Shown one piece after another: positions 52,613 to 60,420 of a stretch of DNA of 64,000 nt. The stretch comes from Clostridia bacterium (GTDB taxonomy: Bacteria > Bacillota_A > Clostridia > Oscillospirales > CAG-272), in contig JAFTSQ010000015.1 in assembly GCA_017467205.1 (NCBI GenBank), positions 110,144-174,143 on the forward strand. The letters run 5' to 3'. Position numbers and translations under genes: made by a program. Under the pieces are notes generated by a model. The model saw nothing but the letters and a program-made list of their open reading frames with translations, was not told the origin of the DNA and did not search any database. Numbering within the stretch: the first letter of the stretch is position 1; each line of letters starts with the position of its first letter.

Positions 52613-52650
52613 ATAAAACAAAACCTCACCCTACTCGGATGAGGTTTTGT
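52611..52650 (-). terminator. terminator of the tRNA gene
   Basis: On the minus strand ACAAAACCTCATCC pairs with GGGTGAGGTTTTGT (one G-U pair) and runs into TTTATCC, directly after the encoded CCA. Confidence 0.82.
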
Positions 52651-52651
52651 T

Positions 52652-52728
52652 TGGTGGAGACAACTGGACTCGAACCAGTGACCCCTTGCATGTCAAGCAA
52701 GTACTCTAACCAACTGAGCTATGCCTCC
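52652..52728 (-). tRNA. tRNA-Val (anticodon GAC)
   Basis: The minus strand folds as a complete cloverleaf of 74 nt plus encoded CCA. The acceptor is GGAGGCA with TGTCTCC, D-arm GCTCAGTTGGTTAGAGT, anticodon stem CTTGC/GCAAG with loop TTGACAT (anticodon GAC, reading valine GUC/GUU codons), and T-arm ACTGG-TTCGAGT-CCAGT. It has its own promoter and terminator. Confidence 0.95.
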
Positions 52729-52740
52729 AAAACACAATAT

Positions 52741-52769
52741 ATTATTACACAAAATAGCGCTTTTGTCAA
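52741..52769 (-). promoter_or_regulatory. promoter of the tRNA-Val gene
   Basis: Minus strand TTGACA (52769-52764), 17 nt, AATAAT (52746-52741), 12 nt before the mature 5' end. Confidence 0.72.
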
Positions 52770-52874
52770 GTGTTTTTTCAAATAAAAATACTTTGCGTCG
52801 GATTGCGTATAGCGAGTAGCGAAAATGCGCGGTCGTCGCGTGGATTTTTCCCCCGAGAAAAGTCGCCTTTTGTA

Positions 52875-52903
52875 TTGACACCCCGAATAAATTGTGCTAA
52901 AAT
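52875..52903 (+). promoter_or_regulatory. promoter of the cobalamin riboswitch operon
   Basis: TTGACA (52875-52880), 17 nt, TAAAAT (52898-52903), followed by a leader of about 360 nt without coding potential. Confidence 0.78.
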
Positions 52904-53009
52904 ACTCTTTGCACGGGGCGAGCGCTCCGTGAAAAAACAAAAGCAAAATTGAATAACGCAGTTCATCTGAAGGGCAGAGCCCTTCGTTGTCGGGCGCGTA
53001 GCCGTAAGA

Positions 53010-53200
53010 GCGTCGAGTTAGTTTGGCTCTCGTACGGCTAGCGTTCGGGGATAAGGAAATCGCGGTGAAAGTCCGCGGCAACAGCCATTACCGTAATTGA
53101 GCCTTTGGCTCATAAGTCGGAATGCTTATCGTTCTGCGGCCGATAAAGGCTCTTGGGCAACTTGGAAGGCTATGCGGCATAGGATACGGCAGGATATCGC
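53010..53200 (+). ncRNA. cobalamin (B12) riboswitch
   Basis: The leader contains the core of the cobalamin riboswitch family: GGAAATCGCGGTGAAAGTCC (53055-53074) with the GGTGAAA-TCC B12-box type signature, then GCAACAGCC...ACCGTAATTGAGCC, and CATAAGTCGGAATGC (53111-53125) matching the AAGxCxGxAxxC segment. A peripheral stem GCCGTA/TACGGC (about 53001-53038) precedes the core. Exact ends and subclass are uncertain. It should reduce expression of the downstream uptake genes when adenosyl- or other cobalamin is abundant. Hairpins such as GGATAT-CGCT-ATATCC lie after it and could form the expression platform. Confidence 0.75.
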
Positions 53201-53274
53201 TATATCCATACGCGTTTCAAGGGAGAGTGCTTTATTTTATCCTTTTTTGCAGGTAAAAAGAAAGGATTAAAATT

Positions 53275-53688
53275 ATGAAAAAAACACTATCTATCCTCGT
53301 TGCGCTTTTTCTTTTAGTTTCGCTCTTTGCCTGCGGTAAGACCGAAACGGACAAGCTCTGGGACAATGCAACCTACACGTCTGACACCGAGTTCGGCGAG
53401 GGCGAGAAGACCGTTGAGGTCGAGGTCAAAATAGGCGACCGCTCGGTTACCTTCACCATCCATTCCGACGAGCAGTATCTCGGTGACGCACTGCTTGCTC
53501 ACTCGCTCATAGCAGGCGATGAGGGCGCGTACGGTCTTTACATCAAGACGGTAAACGGCGTTCTTGCCGATTACGACGTTGACGCAAGCTATTGGGGCTT
53601 CTATCAAAACGGCGAATATATGATGACCGGCGTTGATACCACCGAGTTTTCGGACGGAGAGCATTACGAGCTCGTTTATACTAAATAA
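53275..53688 (+). CDS. DUF4430 lipoprotein, putative surface cobalamin binder
   Basis: This 137-aa protein has a signal peptide with lipobox SLFACGK, so it should be a lipoprotein. The rest is a DUF4430 domain (LGDALLAHSLIAG...YWGFYQNGEYMMTGVDTTEFSDGEHYELVYTK). This domain is also found in the C-terminal part of transcobalamin/intrinsic-factor-like proteins. With the riboswitch upstream and an ECF S component 3 nt downstream, a role in capturing cobalamin or a related corrinoid is likely. AAAGGA is the ribosome site at 53260. Confidence 0.82.
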   Translation: MKKTLSILVALFLLVSLFACGKTETDKLWDNATYTSDTEFGEGEKTVEVEVKIGDRSVTFTIHSDEQYLGDALLAHSLIAGDEGAYGLYIKTVNGVLADYDVDASYWGFYQNGEYMMTGVDTTEFSDGEHYELVYTK

Positions 53689-53691
53689 TCT

Positions 53692-54204
53692 ATGCGAAAA
53701 AGTCGCGTTCGCGATATGGTGATATTCTCCATGCTTGGTGCGATAATGTTCGCCACCAAGGTGATAATGGAGCTCCTGCCAAATATTCACCCGCTCGGTC
53801 TATTAACAGTAGTTTATACCGTAGTCTTTCGCAAAAAGGCACTAATCCCGATTTATATCTACGTATTTCTGAACGGAATATACGGCGGATTTTCGCTCTG
53901 GTGGTTTCCGTACCTATATCTTTGGACAATTCTTTGGGGCGTTACGATGCTCCTACCGAGGAATATGTCCGCGAAGGTCGCCGTCGTGGTCTATGCGGTA
54001 GTTCTGTTCTTGCACGGCGCGCTCTTCGGCGTTCTGTACGCACCCGCGCAGGCGCTGATGTTCGGCCTTGATTTTGAGGCAACTCTTGCTTGGATTGCGG
54101 CAGGTCTTCCGTTTGACGTAATACACGCGGCAGGGAACACTGTTCTCTCGCTTCTCGTTCTTCCGCTCTCAAGGCTTCTCAATAAGCTTTATTATAAGAC
54201 GTAA
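53692..54204 (+). CDS. ECF transporter S component, probably for cobalamin
   Basis: This 170-aa membrane protein has about six hydrophobic helices and the N-terminal ARDMVIFSMLGAIMFATK-like block (here RDMVIFSMLGAIMFATKVIM) typical of energy-coupling-factor substrate-binding subunits. Such proteins bind a vitamin and share the EcfAA'T module, which is not in this window. The substrate is inferred as cobalamin or a precursor from the riboswitch and the coupled DUF4430 gene. No clear ribosome site is seen, so translation probably depends on the preceding gene, whose stop is 3 nt upstream. Confidence 0.8.
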   Translation: MRKSRVRDMVIFSMLGAIMFATKVIMELLPNIHPLGLLTVVYTVVFRKKALIPIYIYVFLNGIYGGFSLWWFPYLYLWTILWGVTMLLPRNMSAKVAVVVYAVVLFLHGALFGVLYAPAQALMFGLDFEATLAWIAAGLPFDVIHAAGNTVLSLLVLPLSRLLNKLYYKT

Positions 54205-54218
54205 AAGAGGTATACAGA

Positions 54219-54887
54219 ATGAAAATTCTCTTCATAGGTAATAGCTACACGTTCTTTAACGATATGCCCACGCTCTTCGAGCGTATAGCAAAAGCGAGTG
54301 AGAGGGATGTGTCCGTCACATCTGTCACTCGCGGCGGCAGAAAGCTCTGTGAGCACGCTGAGAGTGGTGACGACTGCACGAAGCGGCTTGACGAGCTGGT
54401 AGCGGGCACCGAAAGGTTTGACGCCGTGGTGCTCCAAGAGCAGAGCCTTTTACCCGTGATAGACTATGATAAGTTCCTCTACGGCGCTCGCAAGCTTAAA
54501 GAAAAGCTCGCGGGAATAGCCGAAAGCTTCGTTCTTTACGCCACGTGGGGAAGAAAGGCGGGAAGCCCCGACCTTCCGGCGCATTCCCTGACCCACGAGA
54601 GTATGACCGCTGCACTTGCAGATGCTTATAAGAGAGTCGGCGAGGATATCGGCGCGAAGGTCGCCTGCGTCGGTCTGAATTTTCACGAGGTCTATACCTC
54701 GCACGAGGAAATAGAGCTTTACAACGAGGATAAGTCGCACCCCTCATCCAAGGGCTCGGCGCTTGCCGCCTTGACTATCTATCACACGCTCTTCGGCGAG
54801 CTGCCGAAGAGCACCGACTGCCTTGAGCTTTCAAATTCAGAAAAGCAGATATTCTCGGAAGTAGTGTCAGAGGGCTTGAAGCCTTAA
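54219..54887 (+). CDS. SGNH/GDSL-type hydrolase
   Basis: This 222-aa protein has the SGNH hydrolase signatures: IGNSYTFFNDMP (block I with the nucleophile Ser, residue 9), QEQS (block III region, about 72) and DKSHPSSKGSALAA with Asp and His of the catalytic triad (about 170-180). There is no signal peptide, so it is likely cytoplasmic. It follows the cobalamin transporter gene by 14 nt and may be co-transcribed from the riboswitch, although an esterase role in corrinoid use is not established. Confidence 0.82.
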   Translation: MKILFIGNSYTFFNDMPTLFERIAKASERDVSVTSVTRGGRKLCEHAESGDDCTKRLDELVAGTERFDAVVLQEQSLLPVIDYDKFLYGARKLKEKLAGIAESFVLYATWGRKAGSPDLPAHSLTHESMTAALADAYKRVGEDIGAKVACVGLNFHEVYTSHEEIELYNEDKSHPSSKGSALAALTIYHTLFGELPKSTDCLELSNSEKQIFSEVVSEGLKP

Positions 54888-54894
54888 ATATAAC

Positions 54895-54933
54895 GCAAAA
54901 AAGGGTTGAAGTATTTCATCCCTTTTTTGCATT
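54895..54933 (+). terminator. intrinsic terminator of the riboswitch operon
   Basis: GCAAAAAAGGG pairs with CCCTTTTTTGC with an inner GAA/TTC extension. Confidence 0.85.
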
Positions 54934-54980
54934 TCTCCACCGTGATAATAGTAAAATATTGACCTGTTTTTGAAAAAGTA

Positions 54981-55009
54981 TTGCAATTTCTAAACGCGTC
55001 TGCTATCAT
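54981..55009 (+). promoter_or_regulatory. promoter of the ABC exporter/DUF1854 operon
   Basis: TTGCAA (54981-54986), 17 nt, TATCAT (55004-55009). The roughly 95-nt leader ends with the hairpin CGTTTG-AGAAG-CAAACG (55079-55095), which runs directly into the GGAGG ribosome site. Confidence 0.75.
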
Positions 55010-55109
55010 TAGCCGTAGGTGAAAAGCCTTGCACGGATGCCTGCTTTCGCGGGTATAAAACAACAGAATAAAGAACTACGTTTGAGAAGCAAACGGAGGT
55101 AAATTAAGT

Positions 55110-57416
55110 ATGGAAAGCTACGAATTTATACTTAAGAACAAGCCAATCCCCAAGGAAGCTTTACCGACGGTTAAGGAAATGACCGAAAATGGTGAAAAGA
55201 TACTGTTCGTCATCGTCGGCGATCTTTCGCTTGGTGGCAGATATTCGAAGACCGCATTGATTTTTACCGATTCGGCAGTCGTAAGCGTTAACGGTGAAAA
55301 TGACGTCAAGCGCTATAATATCTCCGATATGCGCGAGGTCGTGGCAAAGCGTATGTACGGCAACGCGACTCTCTCGGCAATAATGCCGAACGGCAAGCGC
55401 GAGATATTCTTCCGCTACACCTATTCGGTAGCATCTCTTTGCGACGCGGCAGCGCTGTTTATTAACCATCTGAACGAGGGCGCGCCGCTTAACGAGGAAT
55501 ATGCGGTCATAGCCGTCACCTTTGAACGAGCGCTCAGCGTTTGCCCGAAGTGCGGAAGAACTCTTTTGCATCCGGGCGCTGAATGTATAATGTGCCGCTC
55601 GAAGCTTAAGATAGTCAAGCAGCTATCAAAGTATATCCTTCCTCAAACGAAGACTATAATAGTATGTATCATCCTCTCGCTTATAACGACGGCGCTCTCG
55701 CTCGTGCCTCCGACGGTAACGGGCTTTATCGTAGACGTCGTGTTTTCGGGCGGAGAATCGAGCGTCGGAATTCTCAATCTCATCGCCTCATTTGTCGGTG
55801 AGGATCAGTTCAGGCTGCTTATGTCTATGATAGCCTGCCTTCTGTTTACATACGTATTCCAGTACGGAATAGGAATTGTCAGAGCGTATCTTATGCGTAC
55901 CGTTGGCGACAAGGCGGTATCCGCGCTCCGTAACGATATATATCTCAAGGCGCAATATCTTCCAATGCGGTTTTACGACAAAACCTCAACCGGCTCCGTA
56001 ATTAACCGCATAGCAGGAGATTCCTCAACTCTTCAGAGCTTTATGCTCCGCATAACGCAGGAGGCTGTTGTTCACGCCTTTCAGCTCGTCGGTATAGTGG
56101 TAATAATGCTTGCCCTGAATCCGACCTTAACTCTGCTCTCGCTTATACCCGTTGTGTTCATAGTTATCGCAACGAGGATATTCTCCAAGAAGATTCGCCC
56201 GTATTACAGGCGAATATGGCGTCGTTGGTCAAGCGTGTTTGCAACGCTTTCGGATACTATACCTTGTATAAAGGTTGTAAAATCCTTCACAGGCGAGCGC
56301 CGTTCTGCCAGCAAATTCGAGGAGCGGAATGCCGACTGGCTCAATATGGACCTTAAAATAGGCAAGCTCGCAACCGCATTTCCTCAGGTAATCTCATTCC
56401 TCGTCACCTGCGGCTCGCTTATCATATGGGGCATCGGCGGCAGTAAGGTAATAGCAGGGGAGAGCGGCTTCTCTGCGGGACTTATCGTGTCCTTTATCTC
56501 CTATGCCTCAATGTTCTATAACCCCGTCACCTTCTTTGCAAATCTCTCCGATTCCTTCCAAGGTGCTCTCGCTTCTACCGAAAAAATCCTCGATATCCTC
56601 GAGGCAGAGCCCGAAACTCAGGCAGAGTCGCACGTCGTGCCCGATAAGCTTAAAGGAAAAATAGAGTTCTTGCACGTCGGCTTTTCCTTTGACAGAACCA
56701 AAAAGGTGCTCGACGACGTTACCCTTACGATAGAACCCGGCGAAGTAGTCGGAATAGTCGGTACGACGGGAAGCGGAAAATCCACCCTCGTAAACCTCCT
56801 TATGCGCTTTTACGACGGGTATTCGGGTGAGATTCTTGTTGACGGTCATAATATCAAGAATTTTGACCTCTCGGCATTCCGTGAGCAGATAGGCTACGTT
56901 CAGCAAGAGCCTATGATGTTCAGCGATACTATCTTTAATAATATAGCTTACAGCAATCCCGACGCAACCGTCGAGGACGTCATTCACGCGGCAGACGTTG
57001 CCAATGCGCACGGCTTTATAGCAAGGCAGCCGGATGCCTACGATACGGTGCTCGGCGAGCGTGGCGTTGGCGTTTCCGGTGGAGAGAAGCAACGTATTTC
57101 TATCGCACGCGCCGTTTTGAAATCTCCCTCTATCCTTATCTTTGACGAAGCAACCGCGGCGGTCGATTCCGAAACCGAGCATCTTATTCAAGAGGCGATA
57201 GATAGGTTGATAGCAGGCAAAACCACCCTTATGATTGCCCACCGCCTCTCGACCTTGAAGCGTGCAAACCGTATCATAGTCGTTGACGGCGGTAGGATAA
57301 TCGAGAACGGAACTCCCGAGGAGCTTATGAAGAAGAAAGGAAAGTATTATAAGCTCGTTCAGATTCAGTCTATGGCGGCAGACGCCGACCGTATGCGAGA
57401 GGAGGAAAGACTATGA
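55110..57416 (+). CDS. ABC exporter (TMD-NBD fusion) with N-terminal PH-like and zinc-ribbon domains
   Basis: This 768-aa half-transporter has an unusual N-terminal part of about 170 residues. It comprises a PH-like/sensor-like region (KTALIFTDSAVVSVNGENDVKRYNISDMREV) and a zinc ribbon (CPKCGRTLLHPGAECIMC, 149-166). Then come a six-helix exporter membrane domain (about 180-480) and an ATPase with Walker A GTTGSGKST, signature VSGGEKQRISIARA, Walker B ILIFDEA and switch His (IAHRLS). Together with the overlapping DUF1854 gene it matches the pair that NCBI families name cyanophycin-metabolism-associated, but no cyanophycin gene is visible here. Confidence 0.88.
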   Translation: MESYEFILKNKPIPKEALPTVKEMTENGEKILFVIVGDLSLGGRYSKTALIFTDSAVVSVNGENDVKRYNISDMREVVAKRMYGNATLSAIMPNGKREIFFRYTYSVASLCDAAALFINHLNEGAPLNEEYAVIAVTFERALSVCPKCGRTLLHPGAECIMCRSKLKIVKQLSKYILPQTKTIIVCIILSLITTALSLVPPTVTGFIVDVVFSGGESSVGILNLIASFVGEDQFRLLMSMIACLLFTYVFQYGIGIVRAYLMRTVGDKAVSALRNDIYLKAQYLPMRFYDKTSTGSVINRIAGDSSTLQSFMLRITQEAVVHAFQLVGIVVIMLALNPTLTLLSLIPVVFIVIATRIFSKKIRPYYRRIWRRWSSVFATLSDTIPCIKVVKSFTGERRSASKFEERNADWLNMDLKIGKLATAFPQVISFLVTCGSLIIWGIGGSKVIAGESGFSAGLIVSFISYASMFYNPVTFFANLSDSFQGALASTEKILDILEAEPETQAESHVVPDKLKGKIEFLHVGFSFDRTKKVLDDVTLTIEPGEVVGIVGTTGSGKSTLVNLLMRFYDGYSGEILVDGHNIKNFDLSAFREQIGYVQQEPMMFSDTIFNNIAYSNPDATVEDVIHAADVANAHGFIARQPDAYDTVLGERGVGVSGGEKQRISIARAVLKSPSILIFDEATAAVDSETEHLIQEAIDRLIAGKTTLMIAHRLSTLKRANRIIVVDGGRIIENGTPEELMKKKGKYYKLVQIQSMAADADRMREEERL

Positions 57417-57916
57417 GCTCACCTTCGGTAAATAACAGAATATTTTTAAGTTCGGCTGATAGGCTTACGGTTTGTGAAAACAACCTCGTCACCCTGACGC
57501 TTAAGGGCGGAGAGAGCTTTGATATGCTTGAGCCGAGAAGGCTCTTCCCGGTAAGCAGACTCGACGAATATATCACCCTGCTTGATAAGGACGGTGCGGA
57601 AATTGCCGTGATACGCAAGACGTCAGACCTAGACCCCGCCTCGCGCGAGGTGCTTGAATATAGCCTTAACGATTATTACCTCGTCCCGCACATAACGAGA
57701 ATACTTTCCGTAACCGAAAAGTACGGAACGCTTCATTGGTCGGTCGAAACCGACAGAGGCTTCAAGGAATTTGACATCCGCAACCGCAATCACGACGTCA
57801 AGGTTTATCCCGACGGCAGAGTACGCGTTCGCGATTCGGACGATAACCGCTACGTTATATCAGACTATAAAGCACTTGATAAGCATAGCAGGAGCCAGCT
57901 TATCGCAGACCTATAA
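57413..57916 (+). CDS. DUF1854 family protein, partner of the ABC exporter
   Basis: This 167-aa soluble protein matches DUF1854: LTLKGGESFDMLEPRRLFPVSRLDEYITLLDKDG, SREVLEYSLNDYYLVPHITRIL and RNRNHDVKVYPDGRVRVRDSDDNRYVI are the family blocks. It overlaps the ABC gene by 4 nt (ATGA), so production is coupled and the two likely work together. Its biochemical role is unknown. The exporter has an extra N-terminal domain, and this protein could be its cytoplasmic regulator or substrate adaptor. Confidence 0.85.
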   Translation: MSSPSVNNRIFLSSADRLTVCENNLVTLTLKGGESFDMLEPRRLFPVSRLDEYITLLDKDGAEIAVIRKTSDLDPASREVLEYSLNDYYLVPHITRILSVTEKYGTLHWSVETDRGFKEFDIRNRNHDVKVYPDGRVRVRDSDDNRYVISDYKALDKHSRSQLIADL

Positions 57917-57929
57917 ATTCATAAAGCAA

Positions 57930-57959
57930 GCGGAGGCTATGCAATTGCACAGCCTCCGC
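57930..57959 (+). terminator. hairpin terminator after DUF1854
   Basis: GCGGAGGCT pairs with AGCCTCCGC around a TGCAATTGCA palindrome; the following sequence is AT-rich but lacks a long T-run. Confidence 0.7.
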
Positions 57960-57988
57960 GAAATATTTGTTAAAGCATCAATTCTCCC

Positions 57989-58017
57989 TTGACACAAGCT
58001 GCGGTTTATTATAAAAT
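57989..58017 (+). promoter_or_regulatory. promoter of the GH79-like gene
   Basis: TTGACA (57989-57994), 17 nt, TAAAAT (58012-58017). Confidence 0.8.
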
Positions 58018-58048
58018 ATAGATGTATAAAATTTTAGGAGAAAATGAA

Positions 58049-59545
58049 ATGGCAGAGAATATAAAGCTTAATCCCGCCTCTCTCGTAGCCCTTCGAGAGA
58101 TGAATCCCAAAATGATTTCCTATAACGTAGAAATGACCGAGGTAACGGGCGGCACGTTCTGGCGCGCGTATACCGACGCGCAGATAGAAGGAACGGAGCA
58201 GGTTCCGCCTCCCGATTTTTCCAAGGGACTTGCGTCAATGCATCAGTGGTACGACCCGATTGACACAACGAACGAAAGGCTCATAAAGCTTGCAAAAGCG
58301 CTTGGCGAGTGCTGGGTTCGCGTTTCGGGAACTTGGGCAACCAAGACCTATTACGACTTTGAGGACACGGGCACAGTTCCCGAAGGATACCAGAACCGCT
58401 TGACGAAGGAGCAGTGGCTCAATCTTCTCTCCTTCGTTAAAGCCGTCGGCGGCAAGCTCCTCATCAGCGTTGCAAACTGCCAGGGACTGCACTCGGCGGA
58501 CGAGGTCTGGAATCCCTCGCAGGCAGAAAAGATTTTTGCAATCAGCAAGGAATACGGCGTACCCGTGAGCGCAGTTGAGTTCACCAACGAGCCTAATATG
58601 ATGGAAATGACAGGCTTCCCCAAGGGATACACCGCGGAGCACTTCCGTCGCGACCAGGATGTTTTTCATAATTGGGTAAAGGAAAACTATCCCGACTGCC
58701 TTATCGTAGGACCTTGCACCTGCGACCCCGAGGCGCTCTCGGGCGGCAAGGGCGGCGGAGCAGGAATTGCAGACGCTATAAAGTGCTGCACGACCGCCGA
58801 CCTGCTCGAAGGCGCAAAGACCAAGCTCGACGTCTTCAGCTACCACTACTATAACGGCGTTTCCGAGCGTATGGCGGCAGTGATGCCTGCGGCTTACACT
58901 CCCGAGTCGGGCGCGATGAGCGAGGAATATCTCGGTATGGCAGGCTACTGCGCAAGGAGCTTCGTTCCTTATCGCGATAAGTACTGCCCCGGCGGAGAAA
59001 TGTGGGTCACCGAGTCCGGTGATGCGGGCGCAGGCGGTCATACCTGGGCGTCAACCTACCTTGAGGTTGTCAGAACTCTCAACGAGTTCGCAAGCTTCGG
59101 CACGGTAACGAACGGCGTTATCTTCCATAACACCCTCGCATCCTCCGATTACGGATACCTGAAGCACGGCACGTTCTCCCCTCGCCCCAGCTACTTTGCC
59201 GCGCTTTTGTGGAATACCCTTATGGGAAGCACCGTCTATGCAACCGGTGAAGAAATCCGCGAGGGCGCTCACGTGTTTGCGCAGTCGCGCAAGGACGGCA
59301 AGGAGGGCGTATGCTACCTCGTAATTAACAACTCGTGGACTGAAACGACCACCGTCGAGCTCCCGAAGGACGCAGAAGTCTATGCTCTTACCGGCAACGG
59401 CAAGCTCCGCTCGCGCACAATGCTTCTCAACGGCAAGGAGCTCACCCTCGGCGATAACGACACTCTCCCCGAGCTTGTCGGCACACCCGTCAGCAGAGGC
59501 GCGCTTGAGGTAACCCCCGGCGGATGCACGTTTATTCTTCTTTAA
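58049..59545 (+). CDS. GH79-like (heparanase-type) glycoside hydrolase
   Basis: This 498-aa protein has a clan GH-A TIM barrel with features of GH79 (heparanase and beta-glucuronidases). The acid/base Glu is in AVEFTNEPNM (about residue 180) and the nucleophile Glu in EMWVTESGDAGAGG (about 320). A C-terminal beta-sandwich follows (VCYLVINNSWTETTTVELPKDAEVYALTG). There is no signal peptide, so it would act on imported oligosaccharides. Exact substrate (uronic acid or another sugar) is not readable. The ATG at 58049 has AGGAGA 7 nt upstream. It is monocistronic. Confidence 0.8.
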   Translation: MAENIKLNPASLVALREMNPKMISYNVEMTEVTGGTFWRAYTDAQIEGTEQVPPPDFSKGLASMHQWYDPIDTTNERLIKLAKALGECWVRVSGTWATKTYYDFEDTGTVPEGYQNRLTKEQWLNLLSFVKAVGGKLLISVANCQGLHSADEVWNPSQAEKIFAISKEYGVPVSAVEFTNEPNMMEMTGFPKGYTAEHFRRDQDVFHNWVKENYPDCLIVGPCTCDPEALSGGKGGGAGIADAIKCCTTADLLEGAKTKLDVFSYHYYNGVSERMAAVMPAAYTPESGAMSEEYLGMAGYCARSFVPYRDKYCPGGEMWVTESGDAGAGGHTWASTYLEVVRTLNEFASFGTVTNGVIFHNTLASSDYGYLKHGTFSPRPSYFAALLWNTLMGSTVYATGEEIREGAHVFAQSRKDGKEGVCYLVINNSWTETTTVELPKDAEVYALTGNGKLRSRTMLLNGKELTLGDNDTLPELVGTPVSRGALEVTPGGCTFILL

Positions 59546-59555
59546 TACCAAAGCC

Positions 59556-59586
59556 AAAGGGACAGGCGCGCCGCGCCTGTCCCTTT
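59556..59586 (+). terminator. intrinsic terminator after GH79
   Basis: AAAGGGACAGGCG and CGCCTGTCCCTTT around CGCCG, ending in TTTCG. Confidence 0.82.
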
Positions 59587-59618
59587 CGTTATCCGATATG
59601 CAAGGTGATATTTTAACC

Positions 59619-59686
59619 CGTAGGGGAGGGGCTTGCTCATCCCCTTTCGTTTGGCTTTTCAGGAGGAGCAAGCTCCTCCCCCTACG
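59619..59686. repeat. inverted repeat of GTAGGGGAGGGGCTTGCTC elements
   Basis: CGTAGGGGAGGGGCTTGCTC (59619-59638) is mirrored by GAGCAAGCTCCTCCCC and CTACG (59666-59686). A single-arm copy is at 50026. It is a likely MITE-like or palindromic dispersed repeat. Nearby, 59731-59748 resembles the start of the repeat at 8224. Confidence 0.65.
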
Positions 59687-59796
59687 GAGAGAGCCTACAT
59701 TTTAATTAAATGATTTTCAACTTTCGCCAGGCTCCATCCGGGAGGTAACGTAGTGGCGCGAGGGTCCGTCCCGCACGCTTTATGCGCGAAGAGTAA

Positions 59797-59824
59797 AAAG
59801 ACGAGCGCGGAAGCACTCGTCTTT
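59797..59824. terminator. hairpin in gene-free stretch
   Basis: AAAGACGAG pairs with CTCGTCTTT; it lies in the 59546-59848 gap, where no gene is seen. Confidence 0.55.
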
Positions 59825-59848
59825 CTTACCGGGACTTGCCGGAATCGG

Positions 59849-60313
59849 TTATCTATTAAAGATTAGCCCTTGATTGCAGCTTGAGCGGCACGCCGCATAG
59901 CTTAATGCGTTTTTTGCTTTAGCGGCGGCGTGCATAAGTTTTTGCGAAATGGAGTCTTGTTCCATTTCGTCGCTCAAGAGCGATACCAAAAACTTGTCTG
60001 GCTTAACCCTTAATGGCTGCCTGTGTGGCTTCGATGAGAACTGTGTTTCATTTTCACTATTAAAAACGGCTGTTAAACCGCTTCTTATGTTGCCTGAAAT
60101 TTCGACTTTCAATGGTGTATCTCCATATTCAGAAAGCCTCAGATATCAGTCCATGTAGTCCGGATAAACAACGATTTTGCTTATGAACGCTTCAATTACT
60201 TGCTCGGGCATTTCCCCGGTAATTGAGTAGTACGTATACTTCTCAAGAAGTACCGTCAAAAGCTCTAATTTATTATTGTAATCTTCTACTTCTGGTTTTG
60301 TTTTGTTGCAATG
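59849..60313 (-). pseudogene. decayed recombinase remnant (C-terminal part)
   Basis: Reading the minus strand from 60313, one frame gives KLELLTVLLEKYTYYS, ITGEMPEQVIEAFISKIVV and YPDYMD, then an in-frame TGA at 60148-60146. The same frame continues open (YLRLSEYGDTPLKVEIS...) to 59849. The EKYTxYxxITGEM...FISKIVV pattern resembles the C-terminal helical part of serine recombinases from clostridial mobile elements. There is no catalytic N-terminal domain and no start, so it is a relic. The final 40 residues may be unrelated sequence. The 60113-60420 stretch holds nothing else but a terminator. Confidence 0.45.
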
Positions 60314-60367
60314 TTATATGCCCGATTACAGATAAAGAAAAAACTGCCTCGTAGATAAAAATAATTG

Positions 60368-60414
60368 AAAAATGCTTCTAAAAACGCTGAAAAAGAGTTT
60401 TTAGAAGCATTTTT
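60368..60414. terminator. intrinsic terminator of the AraC gene
   Basis: AAAAATGCTTCTAAAAAC pairs with GTTTTTAGAAGCATTTTT (60397-60414), with T-runs usable for the minus-strand gene ending at 60421. Confidence 0.88.
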
Positions 60415-60420
60415 TATAAA

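Noticed and set aside
55010..55078. Leader of the ABC exporter as a riboswitch
   Set aside because: I see a small hairpin but no signature of a known class; it is too short for most metabolite riboswitches.
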